Below are positions 9,810 through 17,423 of a stretch of 64,000 nt of DNA, piece after piece. How positions within the stretch are numbered: the first letter of the stretch is position 1; each line of letters opens with the position of its first letter. Where the stretch lies: the NCBI RefSeq assembly GCF_001720465.1, contig NZ_CP017113.1, positions 248,001-312,000 of the forward strand, read 5' to 3'. The stretch is from Porphyrobacter sp. LM 6 (GTDB lineage: Bacteria > Pseudomonadota > Alphaproteobacteria > Sphingomonadales > Sphingomonadaceae). Under the pieces are notes generated by a model that saw only the letters and a program-made list of their open reading frames with translations, had not been told where the DNA came from and made no database searches. The translations under genes were made by a program, and so were the position numbers.

Positions 9810-10127
9810 ATGGGCGAGCCTCTGACCGGATTGACCATCACCCACCACGTTGCCGGTGGCGGCGGGCGCTATGTCGCCACGCTCGCCGACAGCCGCGAAC
9901 AGGGCTATCTCGAATGGGAACCCGGCGGTGACCATGGCGGACGCGAGGTGCGGATTGCGGCGCATACCATCGTGCCGCGCGCGATCGGTCGGCGCGGGGT
10001 GGCGGCAGCGCTGGTGGCGCGGCTGATCGACGATGCCGATCGGCAGGGCTTCCTGATCCGGCCCGACTGTTCCTATGTCGCCGCCAAGTTCGCCGAAAAT
10101 CCCGACTGGGCCCCGCTGAAAGTCTGA
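9810..10127 (+). CDS. Small GNAT-like N-acetyltransferase (YidJ/Gcn5-like)
   Basis: A 105-residue protein with the compact layout of the short GNAT-like family. It has a beta sheet core (ITHHVAGGGGRYVATLADSREQGYLEW) and then HTIVPRAIGRRGVAAALVARLIDDA, where the acetyl-CoA pyrophosphate loop RxxGxA is recognisable. The C-terminal YVAAKFAENPDW is characteristic of this family. The ATG at 9810 has GGAAGGA in front and is preferred over the TTG at 9786. The acceptor is not known. Its last 55 bases overlap, in antisense, the 3' end of the convergent PH-domain gene. Confidence 0.85.
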   Translation: MGEPLTGLTITHHVAGGGGRYVATLADSREQGYLEWEPGGDHGGREVRIAAHTIVPRAIGRRGVAAALVARLIDDADRQGFLIRPDCSYVAAKFAENPDWAPLKV

Positions 10128-11647
10128 TCGTCCCCGTCTGACAGCGGGGCATCAAGGCGCGAATAATCGGTCGCGGCGATGGTTTCGAGGATTTGCGCGC
10201 GCAGGGCCCGCGCCTCGTCCAGCGGCACGCCTGGGATCGCGAAGGTTCCGCCAGCCAGCCCCAGATGCAAGGTGGCATAGCCGCGCAGCCGTGCCAGCGG
10301 GCTCTGCGCGATTTCGACCGAGTGGAGCTTCAACCGGGTGGCGATGCGGCTGGTGGGGGATAGCAGCCCGGTGGTCGCAAAAATCTGCGTCGCATCGACG
10401 GCATGACGGCGGAATTCCCACGCATAGAGGTTGGCCGCGACGAGCACGACTGCGGCACCCAAGGGAATCAGAGCAACCCCGAAGGGAGCGAACAGTGCCG
10501 CAGGGATCGCCGCTGCAAGGCACAACAGCGCCCCGCCGATGGCGCGGTCGGCCATGTGGCGCTTGCTGGCGCGGTGCCATGAGATGCCCGCATCGGGCAG
10601 GTGGAAGCCTGCTTGCGACACGATCGGTGCGATTTCGTCCATCTGCGCGAAGGGGGCGACGACGTGGCTTTCGCTGAGAATATCCTGCGCGAGGCTGACG
10701 AAGCTGAGCGAATGCCAGCCCAATCGATAGCGCACCAGCCCGGTGTCGATCACCAGCGCCTGCACGCGGTGCGCGGGCATCACCACATCGGTGCGGGTGA
10801 ACAGCCCGCGCTGGCGGCGGAACCCGCGTGCACTGCGGGTCAAAGTGAAGCCCCAGTCGCGCAGCACCGTGCGGACGACGCCCGTCACTGTGCCGACCAG
10901 CACCAGCCCGATCAGCCCGACGACGACCCCGATGGCCTGCGCGATAGGGCCGAGCGTCGCGACCGTGCTGCCCTGTTGCTTGAGCCAGCCATACCAGAGG
11001 TTGACGTCCCACAGCTCAACGCTCGTCACGTTGTCGACATATTGCAGCAGACCGCCGAGCACCGCGAACACTGCGAGCGAGAATTCAAACAGGCCGAAGG
11101 TCAACAAGCGCTGCGGCCCCATTGCGAACAGCGCGCTCTCGCCCGTGTCGGAAGCGGGGGTTGTTCCGGCTTGCTTCTCACCGGCAGGAGCGGCGGTTGG
11201 CGCATCCTCGCGGCGTTCGCGTACCAGTTCGCGCAGGCGTTCGCCCTCGGCGCGGGTGAGGTATTGCAGCGCCAGATCATCGGCCCCGCCCGCTCCCGTC
11301 TCGAACTTCACCGAAACGAGCCCGAACAGGCGCGGCAGCGGCTTGGCTTCGAGGCTGACGTCCTGGATCCGCTCGTAAGGCACAGAGCGCGCCGCACGGC
11401 TGAGGATGCCGCTTTCGACCCGGATGTCGTTTTCGCCGATCACATAGGTCAGCCGACGCCAGCCGATATAGCTCGTCAGCGTGCCGATCGCCGCCGCCGC
11501 CAGCCCGACACCGACCGCAACCAGAAAACGTCCACCGCCGCCGATGCCCGAAAATGCGATGGCGATGGCGGGGATGATCGCGCTGCGGATACTGCCGATC
11601 GCACCCAGCACGACGCTGATCGGCGCGGTGCGCTGAACTTCGCTCAT
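10073..11647 (-). CDS. PH-domain membrane protein, large (YdbT-like)
   Basis: A 524-residue membrane protein with three bacterial PH (bPH2) domains separated by pairs of transmembrane helices, the arrangement of YdbT-type proteins. Repeats of the bPH2 core are visible as RLTYVIGENDIRVESGILSR (about 66-85), DWGFTLTRSARGFRRQRGLF (about 263-282) and IFATTGLLSPTSRIATRLKL (about 413-432). The linker near residues 140-170 is polar. The family has no assigned enzymatic role, and is thought to act at the membrane, in Bacillus linked to resistance to antimicrobial peptides. It follows the shorter PH-domain gene by 10 bp, as one operon. Confidence 0.85.
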   Translation of the reverse strand: MSEVQRTAPISVVLGAIGSIRSAIIPAIAIAFSGIGGGGRFLVAVGVGLAAAAIGTLTSYIGWRRLTYVIGENDIRVESGILSRAARSVPYERIQDVSLEAKPLPRLFGLVSVKFETGAGGADDLALQYLTRAEGERLRELVRERREDAPTAAPAGEKQAGTTPASDTGESALFAMGPQRLLTFGLFEFSLAVFAVLGGLLQYVDNVTSVELWDVNLWYGWLKQQGSTVATLGPIAQAIGVVVGLIGLVLVGTVTGVVRTVLRDWGFTLTRSARGFRRQRGLFTRTDVVMPAHRVQALVIDTGLVRYRLGWHSLSFVSLAQDILSESHVVAPFAQMDEIAPIVSQAGFHLPDAGISWHRASKRHMADRAIGGALLCLAAAIPAALFAPFGVALIPLGAAVVLVAANLYAWEFRRHAVDATQIFATTGLLSPTSRIATRLKLHSVEIAQSPLARLRGYATLHLGLAGGTFAIPGVPLDEARALRAQILETIAATDYSRLDAPLSDGDDQTFSGAQSGFSANLAAT

Positions 11648-11657
11648 GAACCGTGTC

Positions 11658-12164
11658 TCACATCGTCTCGCGGCGGATGTGGGCGCGTATCTCCTCGCGC
11701 ATTTCCCGCGCCAGCTCTTCGCCCAGCCCCGGCAGCGAAACGCTGGCGTTGTGATTGCCGGCGGTATGCAGCGTCAGCGTGGCGAGCCCGAAGAACCGGT
11801 CAAGCGGGCCCTGATTCACGTCGATATGCTGCACCCGGCCGAACGGCACCACCGTGTCCGACCGGAACAGCAGCCCGCGCACCACCCGAAGGCGATCGGC
11901 GCTGATCTGATACCCGCGCGCGTTGTACCGGCTGGTCGGAATGCGGATCACCAGGGCGATCGCGATCAGCAGCACCGGCCCGGCAATCGCCCCGCTCGGG
12001 AAGTAGCCCTGGCCGCGAAAGACCGTCTCCAGCACCAGCGACCCGATCAGAAAGGGGATCGCGTTCAACACGGTCTGCACCCGCAGCGCATGGCTGTAAT
12101 TGGGGTGCAGCTTGGTCAGCTCGCCATCATCGTCGGACGGCAGGGTAACAGGCGTTTGATCCAT
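11658..12164 (-). CDS. PH-domain membrane protein, small (YdbS-like)
   Basis: A 168-residue protein with two transmembrane helices (about residues 30-75) followed by one bPH2 domain whose core reads ARGYQISADRLRVVRGLLFR and PFGRVQHIDVNQGPLDRFFG. This is the usual YdbS-like partner of the larger YdbT-like protein encoded immediately downstream. The two probably form a membrane complex. The start at 12164 faces a 126-bp divergent gap before the GST gene, which marks the boundary between the housekeeping block and the catabolic region. Confidence 0.85.
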   Translation of the reverse strand: MDQTPVTLPSDDDGELTKLHPNYSHALRVQTVLNAIPFLIGSLVLETVFRGQGYFPSGAIAGPVLLIAIALVIRIPTSRYNARGYQISADRLRVVRGLLFRSDTVVPFGRVQHIDVNQGPLDRFFGLATLTLHTAGNHNASVSLPGLGEELAREMREEIRAHIRRETM

Positions 12165-12290
12165 GGTGCCTTAGTGGCGCAATACAGCGTGCCCGTGCAA
12201 GCGATTTCGCGTCTGATCCTAGCGCATTTATGAGGGCGACGGACGCGCCCTAGCCTCCTAGAACCTCTGGCAAAACCTATTGGGAGAGAC

Positions 12291-12941
12291 ATGATGACCA
12301 CGCTCCATTCCAGCCTTGGCCCCAACCCGCGTCTCGTGCGGATGTTCATGGTCGAAAAGGGCCTTGAGGAAGGGCGCGATTTCACCCGCGTGCATTACGA
12401 CATCATCGCCGGCACCAACCGGCAGGATGCGGGCTACATGGCGAAGAACCCGCAAGGCACCACCCCGACGCTCGAGCTGGATGACGGCACCTGCCTCACC
12501 GAAAGCTGGCCGATCTGCGAATTCATCGAGGAGATGCATCCCGCCCCCAACCTGTTCGGCGAAACTCCGCTGGAGCGTGCCGAGGTGCGCAAGTGGGTGC
12601 GGCTGTTCGATCAGGAAGTGGTCGTGCCGATGACGATGGGCTTCCGCGCAGGCGCAGGCCGCCCGATGTTCGAACCGCGCATGGCGGTGGTGTCGACCGA
12701 GGCGGGAGCCGAGCTGACCGCGATGGCGGACGCCAAGTGGCGGATGTTCGATGCCATTCTCGGCGAGAAGAACCACATCGCGCTTGGCCGCTTCACTTTC
12801 GCCGATCTGATCATCTTCGCTTTCGCCAATTTCGGCTTCACCATCGGCTGGAAACTGCCGGAAGGGACCGACAACCTCGCCCGCTTCGTGGCGACCCACA
12901 ACCAGCGCCCCTGCGCCGCGATCTGGCAACAGGCCGAATAA
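12291..12941 (+). CDS. Glutathione S-transferase family protein
   Basis: A 216-residue cytosolic GST. The thioredoxin-like domain begins TTLHSSLGPNPRLVRMFMVEKG, where the serine after LHS is a candidate for the glutathione-activating residue, and has the cis-proline loop GTTPTLELDDGTCLTESWPI that binds the gamma-glutamyl part. The all-helical C-terminal domain has LGRFTFADLIIFAF, the conserved N-capping box region. It is preceded by GGGAGAGAC. The stop overlaps the ATG of the next SDR gene (TAATG), so the two are co-translated. In this setting it may handle an electrophilic or epoxide intermediate. That role is inferred. Confidence 0.9.
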   Translation: MMTTLHSSLGPNPRLVRMFMVEKGLEEGRDFTRVHYDIIAGTNRQDAGYMAKNPQGTTPTLELDDGTCLTESWPICEFIEEMHPAPNLFGETPLERAEVRKWVRLFDQEVVVPMTMGFRAGAGRPMFEPRMAVVSTEAGAELTAMADAKWRMFDAILGEKNHIALGRFTFADLIIFAFANFGFTIGWKLPEGTDNLARFVATHNQRPCAAIWQQAE

Positions 12942-13708
12942 TGCCCGACCTCAAGGGCAAGGTCGCAATCGTCACCGGCTGCGCGAGCGGGATCGGTGCG
13001 GCGACGGTACGACGGCTGCGCGCCGATGGGGCCGAGGTGCTCGGCACCGACATGAATGCCGATGGCGGCGCGGCGCTGTGCGCGGAAACCGGCGCGGTGT
13101 TCGCGCAGCAGGACGTGGCCGATATCGCCCTTTGGACCGCGATCGTCGCACAGGCGGTGGAGCGCTGGGGGCGGCTCGATATCCTTGTGAACAACGCGGG
13201 CACCGTGTCGGCGCTCAGCATCGAGGACGTGACCGACGACGCCTGGGACCGGATCTTCGACATCAACGTCAAGGGCACAATGGCCGGATGCCGCGCCGCA
13301 ATTGCCGCGATGAAGGCCAATCCGGGCGGCTCCAAGGGCGCGATCGTCAACATCGCATCGACCACCGCGATGGCCGCGCTGCCGACCGATGTGGCCTATT
13401 CGTCAAGCAAGGGCGCCGTGCGCGTGTTGACCCGCTCGGTCGCGGTGCATTGCGCGAAAGAGGGCTACAACATCCGCTGCAACACGGTGATCCCGGGCGC
13501 GACCGATACCGGCATCCTCACCCATGCCGAAGGCGTGACGCCCGGGCTCAAGGCGGCTGTGGCGAAAACCTCGCCGCTGAACCGGCTGGCCGATCCGGCC
13601 GAGACAGCAGCGGCGATTGCCTTCCTCGTCTCCGACGAATGTCCCTACATGACCGGCGCGGAGATGCTGGTCGATGGCGGGATGATGGCGATCCACCCCG
13701 GTTTCTAG
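12941..13708 (+). CDS. Short-chain dehydrogenase/reductase (SDR)
   Basis: A 255-residue classical SDR: cofactor loop VTGCASGIGAA near residues 12-22, NNAGT near 85, the catalytic Ser in NIASTTAMAAL, and YSSSKGAV supplying the Tyr-x3-Lys pair. The C-terminus has the usual GAEMLVDGGMMAI. An aspartate at the end of beta-2 (GTDMNADGG) favours NAD over NADP. It is predicted to oxidise a secondary alcohol or reduce a ketone in the catabolic pathway. The start codon overlaps the GST stop. It converges on the MFS transporter gene, with 9 bp between stops. Confidence 0.92.
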   Translation: MPDLKGKVAIVTGCASGIGAATVRRLRADGAEVLGTDMNADGGAALCAETGAVFAQQDVADIALWTAIVAQAVERWGRLDILVNNAGTVSALSIEDVTDDAWDRIFDINVKGTMAGCRAAIAAMKANPGGSKGAIVNIASTTAMAALPTDVAYSSSKGAVRVLTRSVAVHCAKEGYNIRCNTVIPGATDTGILTHAEGVTPGLKAAVAKTSPLNRLADPAETAAAIAFLVSDECPYMTGAEMLVDGGMMAIHPGF

Positions 13709-13717
13709 GCCGGGGTT

Positions 13718-15022
13718 CTAACCCTCCCGCATCTTCTCCAGATAGCCGCTCGGCCCCATCTGCGCGGCGGTCCACGCGAAGATCGCCATCGAGGCCAGGC
13801 CCGAAACCAGGCACACCCCGAACACGGCAACCGCCAGCGCGCTCGGCCCTTGGGTCGGGGTCAGCGCATCGCTCACCGCGCCGATCACCGCCAGCCCCAG
13901 CGCTTGCCCGACGAGATTGTTGAAGAACAGCGCGATCGCCACAGCAAAGCCGCGGCTCGCCGGTTCGACCGAGGCCTGAATGCCCGACAGGATGCCCGCC
14001 TGACTGGCGACATAGATCGCATAGGCGAGTCCGAACCAGACAAGGAACGCGGTAAAGCCGCTCGATGTCAGGCTGAGCGCCAGCGGCACCACGCAGCCGA
14101 GGCTGACCACACCCGGTAGCCACGCCCGCCAGCGTTCGTCCCGCAGGGTCAGCCAATGGGTCACATATCCGCCAAGGATCGGCCCGGGGATGCCGCCGAG
14201 CAGGAAGGTAAAGCCGAGATAGAGGCCCACATCCCCAGTCGAGATCGGGAACTGGCGCAGCATCACCGCCGCCATCCAGAAGGCGAGCGCATAGCCGATC
14301 ATGATCTGCACCGCCCATCCCAGCGCCAACCCCATGAACACGCGGTTGGTGACGAGGCTCATGATCGTGCGCCCGAGCGGCAGTTGCGCCATATCGGTGC
14401 CCTTGGGGGCATAGCGCCCGCGCGGCGGCTCGCGCACGGTGAGATAGAGCACTGCGCCGATCAGCAGCCCCGGCAGGCCCATCAGGATGAAAGCCCAGCG
14501 CCAGTCGAACCATTCGGCCAGCTGCCCACCGACGATCAGGCCGGTAGCGGTCCCGATGGTCGATCCGAGCGTGAGGAAGCCCATCGCCTTGGCGAGTTCG
14601 TGGCGCGCGAAGAAATCCGCCACGAGGCTCTGCGAGGAAGGGCCGGAACAGCCCTCGCCCACGCCCACGCCGGTGCGCGCCATGAACAGCGTCCAGAAGC
14701 CCGTCGCCATCCCGCAGGCGGCGGTCATCAGGCTCCAGAAACTGATCGCGGCCGCGACGATGTTCTTGCGGGTCGAGCGGTCAGCCAGCCGCGCGGCGGG
14801 AAAGCCCGCGAGCACATAGACGAGGCTGAACGCCGCTCCGCCGAGCAGGCCGAGCTGGAAGTCCGACAGCTGGAACGCGGCCTTGATGTCCTCGACCAGA
14901 ATGCCGAACACCAGCCGGTCGGCGACGCTGAAGGCGCTGGTGAGCGTCAGCAGCGACAGGACATACCAGCGGTGGGCGCCGGGTTTCCCGTCCTCAGTGG
15001 TGGGGGCGGGCGTAGAGGCCAT
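13718..15022 (-). CDS. MFS transporter (spinster-like / aromatic-acid type)
   Basis: A 434-residue inner-membrane protein with twelve predicted helices. The loop GFPAARLADRSTRKNIVAAA between helices 2 and 3 is the MFS signature, and GVGVGEGCSGPSSQSLVADFF in helix 4-5 is typical of the spinster-like group that is frequent in sphingomonad catabolic clusters. The start overlaps the upstream SDR gene by 29 bp on the same strand, which indicates one transcript. It probably moves a pathway substrate or product across the inner membrane, a companion to the TonB receptor at 17.4 kb. Confidence 0.9.
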   Translation of the reverse strand: MASTPAPTTEDGKPGAHRWYVLSLLTLTSAFSVADRLVFGILVEDIKAAFQLSDFQLGLLGGAAFSLVYVLAGFPAARLADRSTRKNIVAAAISFWSLMTAACGMATGFWTLFMARTGVGVGEGCSGPSSQSLVADFFARHELAKAMGFLTLGSTIGTATGLIVGGQLAEWFDWRWAFILMGLPGLLIGAVLYLTVREPPRGRYAPKGTDMAQLPLGRTIMSLVTNRVFMGLALGWAVQIMIGYALAFWMAAVMLRQFPISTGDVGLYLGFTFLLGGIPGPILGGYVTHWLTLRDERWRAWLPGVVSLGCVVPLALSLTSSGFTAFLVWFGLAYAIYVASQAGILSGIQASVEPASRGFAVAIALFFNNLVGQALGLAVIGAVSDALTPTQGPSALAVAVFGVCLVSGLASMAIFAWTAAQMGPSGYLEKMREG

Positions 15023-15773
15023 TGTCCACCGGGATCGTCAGGCCGTTGAGGAAGCGTGCTTCGTCCGAAGCGAGGAACAACACGCAGCCCGCGACATCCT
15101 TGGGATGGCCGAGCGCATTGGCATCGAGCGGGCCTTCGGGAATCTCCATCGGCGTCGTGCCAGCGCGGCCCGAGACGCCCATCACCATCGGGGTTTCGAT
15201 CCCTCCCGGTGCCAGCGCGTTGACCCGGATGCCGTAGCCGCGATCCTGGAAATCCATCGCCAGACTGCGGGTCATGCCTGCAATCGCCGACTTGGCGGCG
15301 GCATAGGCGGGGATGTTGCCATAGCCCAGCAGCGCTGCGGTCGAGGCCATGTTGATGATCGACGAGCCGCCCCCTCCGACCTTGAGGTGGCGGTGCTTCA
15401 TCAGCGGCACACCGTATTTGCAGCCGAGGAAGGTGCCGACCACGTGGATGTCGAGGTGCAGCTTGAAGTGGGCGAGCGAGCAATCCTCGATGCTCTCGAA
15501 GATCACGTTGCCGGCATTGTTGACGAGGATGTCGAGCCCGCCGTGGCGTTCCTCGACCGCGCGCATCACCTCGATCCACTGTTCCTCGCTGGTGACATCG
15601 AGCGCCATCGCGTCGCCGCCGATGGAGTCGGCCACCTTGTGCGCCAGCTCGACCTCGCGGTCGGTGACGATCACTGTCGCCCCTTCACGCGCCAGCGCCT
15701 CGCAATCCGCCTTGCCCAGACCCATTGCGCCGCCTGTCACCAGTGCGACCTTTCCTGCCACCCTTCCCGCCAT
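14994..15773 (-). CDS. Short-chain dehydrogenase/reductase (SDR)
   Basis: A 259-residue classical SDR with cofactor loop VTGGAMGLGKA, NNAGN, catalytic Ser in INMASTAALLG and YAAAKSAIAG for the Tyr/Lys pair. VTDREVELA after beta-2 suggests NAD preference. The insertion KHRHLKVGGGGSS before the catalytic strand is longer than usual. The C-terminus reads NGLTIPVDNGLYARPHH, a variant of the normal VDGG box. It heads a two-gene operon with the MFS transporter. Its start is divergent from the Rieske gene at 15905, with a 131-bp shared control region. Confidence 0.9.
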   Translation of the reverse strand: MAGRVAGKVALVTGGAMGLGKADCEALAREGATVIVTDREVELAHKVADSIGGDAMALDVTSEEQWIEVMRAVEERHGGLDILVNNAGNVIFESIEDCSLAHFKLHLDIHVVGTFLGCKYGVPLMKHRHLKVGGGGSSIINMASTAALLGYGNIPAYAAAKSAIAGMTRSLAMDFQDRGYGIRVNALAPGGIETPMVMGVSGRAGTTPMEIPEGPLDANALGHPKDVAGCVLFLASDEARFLNGLTIPVDNGLYARPHH

Positions 15774-15904
15774 CTGCTCTCTCCCAAAAGCGTCGTTTTA
15801 TCGAGGCCAGCCTAAGCGGCGGGCGGGCAGGTGCCACTGTCGAAAGCGCGAGGGCGCTGGGCGGGCGGGTCGATGTATTCTTCCGGACAGAGGGAGAGGC
15901 GAGA

Positions 15905-17212
15905 ATGATGGACGCCAGCGAAGTCGCGCGATTGAAGGCGCTGATGGAATGGGAAGGCACGCGCACCGCGCCGCCCGAAGGTTTCCCGCGCCTGCCCGAT
16001 ATGCCCGCAGGCCGCTACACCAGTCCGGAATACTTCGCGCTCGAACAGCAACACGTATTCCGCAAGAGCTGGCTGTTCGCCGGGCACCTCGACGAAATCC
16101 CCGAGCCGGGATGCTACATGCGCTGGCACAATGCCGGCGATCCGATCGTGATCGTCCACGGCATGGACGGCCAGGTGCGCGCCTTCCACAACACCTGCCG
16201 CCATCGCGGCGCGCCGGTGGTGACCGAGGATCGCGGCAAGTCCTCGCGCCTGATGTGCGGCTATCACAACTGGACTTACAAGACCGACGGCAGCCTCGTC
16301 GGCGTGCCCGAGCGGCGCGACTTCCCCGCCGACTTCGATATGAGCTGCCGCGGGCTTCTGCCGGTGCGCTGCGAGATGTTCGGGAAAGTGATCTACGTCA
16401 ACTTCGACATGGACGCGATGCCGCTGCTCGACTGGCTCGGCCCGCTGGCGCGCGAGTGGGAGGAGTTCGCCTTCGACCGGATCAAGCTCGCAGCGCGGCA
16501 CAGCTTCGATCTCAAGTGCAACTGGAAGGTGGCGATGGAGGCCAACATGGAGGTCTACCATGTGCCTTTCATCCACCCCAACACGGTCGCCCCGCTGGTG
16601 GACTCCACGCGCAATTTCAACACCATGTATCCCAACGGGCACGCCCGGATGCTCGCCCCGCCGCCGCGCCAGACCGATCGCGAGCACGTGCGCGCGATCG
16701 ATAGCCCGCCCGGCTGGCAGCAGATCGCAAGCGTGGGAGAACTGGGCCGCACCTGCACCCAGAGCTACACGCTGTTCCCCAACTGGGTCAGCCCGCTCAG
16801 CAACTACTTCGTGCCGCCGCTGGTGTTCTGGCCGACCTCGCTCACCACCACGCGGCTGGAGCTGGTGACGATGGCGCTCGACTGGGGCGATGCCCCCGCG
16901 CCCGACTTGTGGACCGTGCCCGACGAAACCCAGCCCAACGGGCGACAGATGAGCCCGATCATCCTTGAAGACACCCAGTTCGGCGAGGCGATCCAGCAGT
17001 CCATGCAAGGATCGGCATTCCGTTCGGTGCCGCTGTCCTATCAGGAGGCGCGGATCTACTCTTTCCACCAGAGCCTCGACAAGATGATCGGGATCGCCAA
17101 CGTGCCCGAGCACCTGAGAGTAGAACAGGTTATCGGCTCCGAATGGGTGTGGCCCAACGATCCCCGCATCGATCAGATGGCGAACGATATGGCACGCGCG
17201 GCAGCCGAATGA
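15905..17212 (+). CDS. Rieske-type aromatic ring-hydroxylating oxygenase, alpha subunit (1)
   Basis: A 435-residue Rieske non-haem iron oxygenase. The [2Fe-2S] centre ligands are C98-x-H100 (CRHRG) and C118-x2-H121 (CGYHNWTY). The mononuclear iron histidines are H219 and H224 in MEVYHVPFIHP, so the enzyme should be active. The ATG at 15905 follows GGGAGAGGCGAGA. No beta subunit or ferredoxin is nearby, which is usual for sphingomonad alpha3-type oxygenases that hydroxylate, demethylate or desaturate alicyclic and phenolic substrates. It shares a divergent promoter region with the SDR-MFS operon. Confidence 0.9.
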   Translation: MMDASEVARLKALMEWEGTRTAPPEGFPRLPDMPAGRYTSPEYFALEQQHVFRKSWLFAGHLDEIPEPGCYMRWHNAGDPIVIVHGMDGQVRAFHNTCRHRGAPVVTEDRGKSSRLMCGYHNWTYKTDGSLVGVPERRDFPADFDMSCRGLLPVRCEMFGKVIYVNFDMDAMPLLDWLGPLAREWEEFAFDRIKLAARHSFDLKCNWKVAMEANMEVYHVPFIHPNTVAPLVDSTRNFNTMYPNGHARMLAPPPRQTDREHVRAIDSPPGWQQIASVGELGRTCTQSYTLFPNWVSPLSNYFVPPLVFWPTSLTTTRLELVTMALDWGDAPAPDLWTVPDETQPNGRQMSPIILEDTQFGEAIQQSMQGSAFRSVPLSYQEARIYSFHQSLDKMIGIANVPEHLRVEQVIGSEWVWPNDPRIDQMANDMARAAAE

Positions 17213-17216
17213 CGTT

Positions 17217-17234
17217 ACGGCAAACAGCCGTTTC
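17217..17234 (+). terminator. Short hairpin terminator after the first Rieske gene
   Basis: ACGGC-AAACA-GCCGT followed by TTTC begins 5 bp after the stop at 17212. The stem is only 5 bp, so termination may be partial. Confidence 0.45.
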
Positions 17235-17263
17235 AGGCGCTTTCGGGGGCGAATGTGGCGTTT

Positions 17264-17292
17264 TTGTCGCAGTTTGGCGTGTTCACTATCGC
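17264..17292 (+). promoter_or_regulatory. Candidate promoter of the TonB receptor gene
   Basis: TTGTCG (17264-17269) and TATCGC (17287-17292) are separated by 17 bp, 132 bp before the receptor start. The match to the sigma-70 pattern is partial. The call rests on spacing and on this being the only gap upstream of the gene. Confidence 0.3.
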
Positions 17293-17423
17293 TTTTGCTG
17301 ATGGTGCGCGCGCAACCGAACCATACACCTGCAAGACATACCGAAAGGCGTGATGAGAGACGCGCCCGAGGTTGGAGAAATCCGGGTCTTCGGGTTAGCC
17401 GCGACCCAAGGGGAGAGAGGATC

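Noticed and set aside
12593..12940. N-terminal extension of the SDR at 12941 up to 12593
   Set aside because: The added 116 residues lie in another frame of the GST gene, have no similarity to SDRs, and the true ATG overlaps the GST stop.
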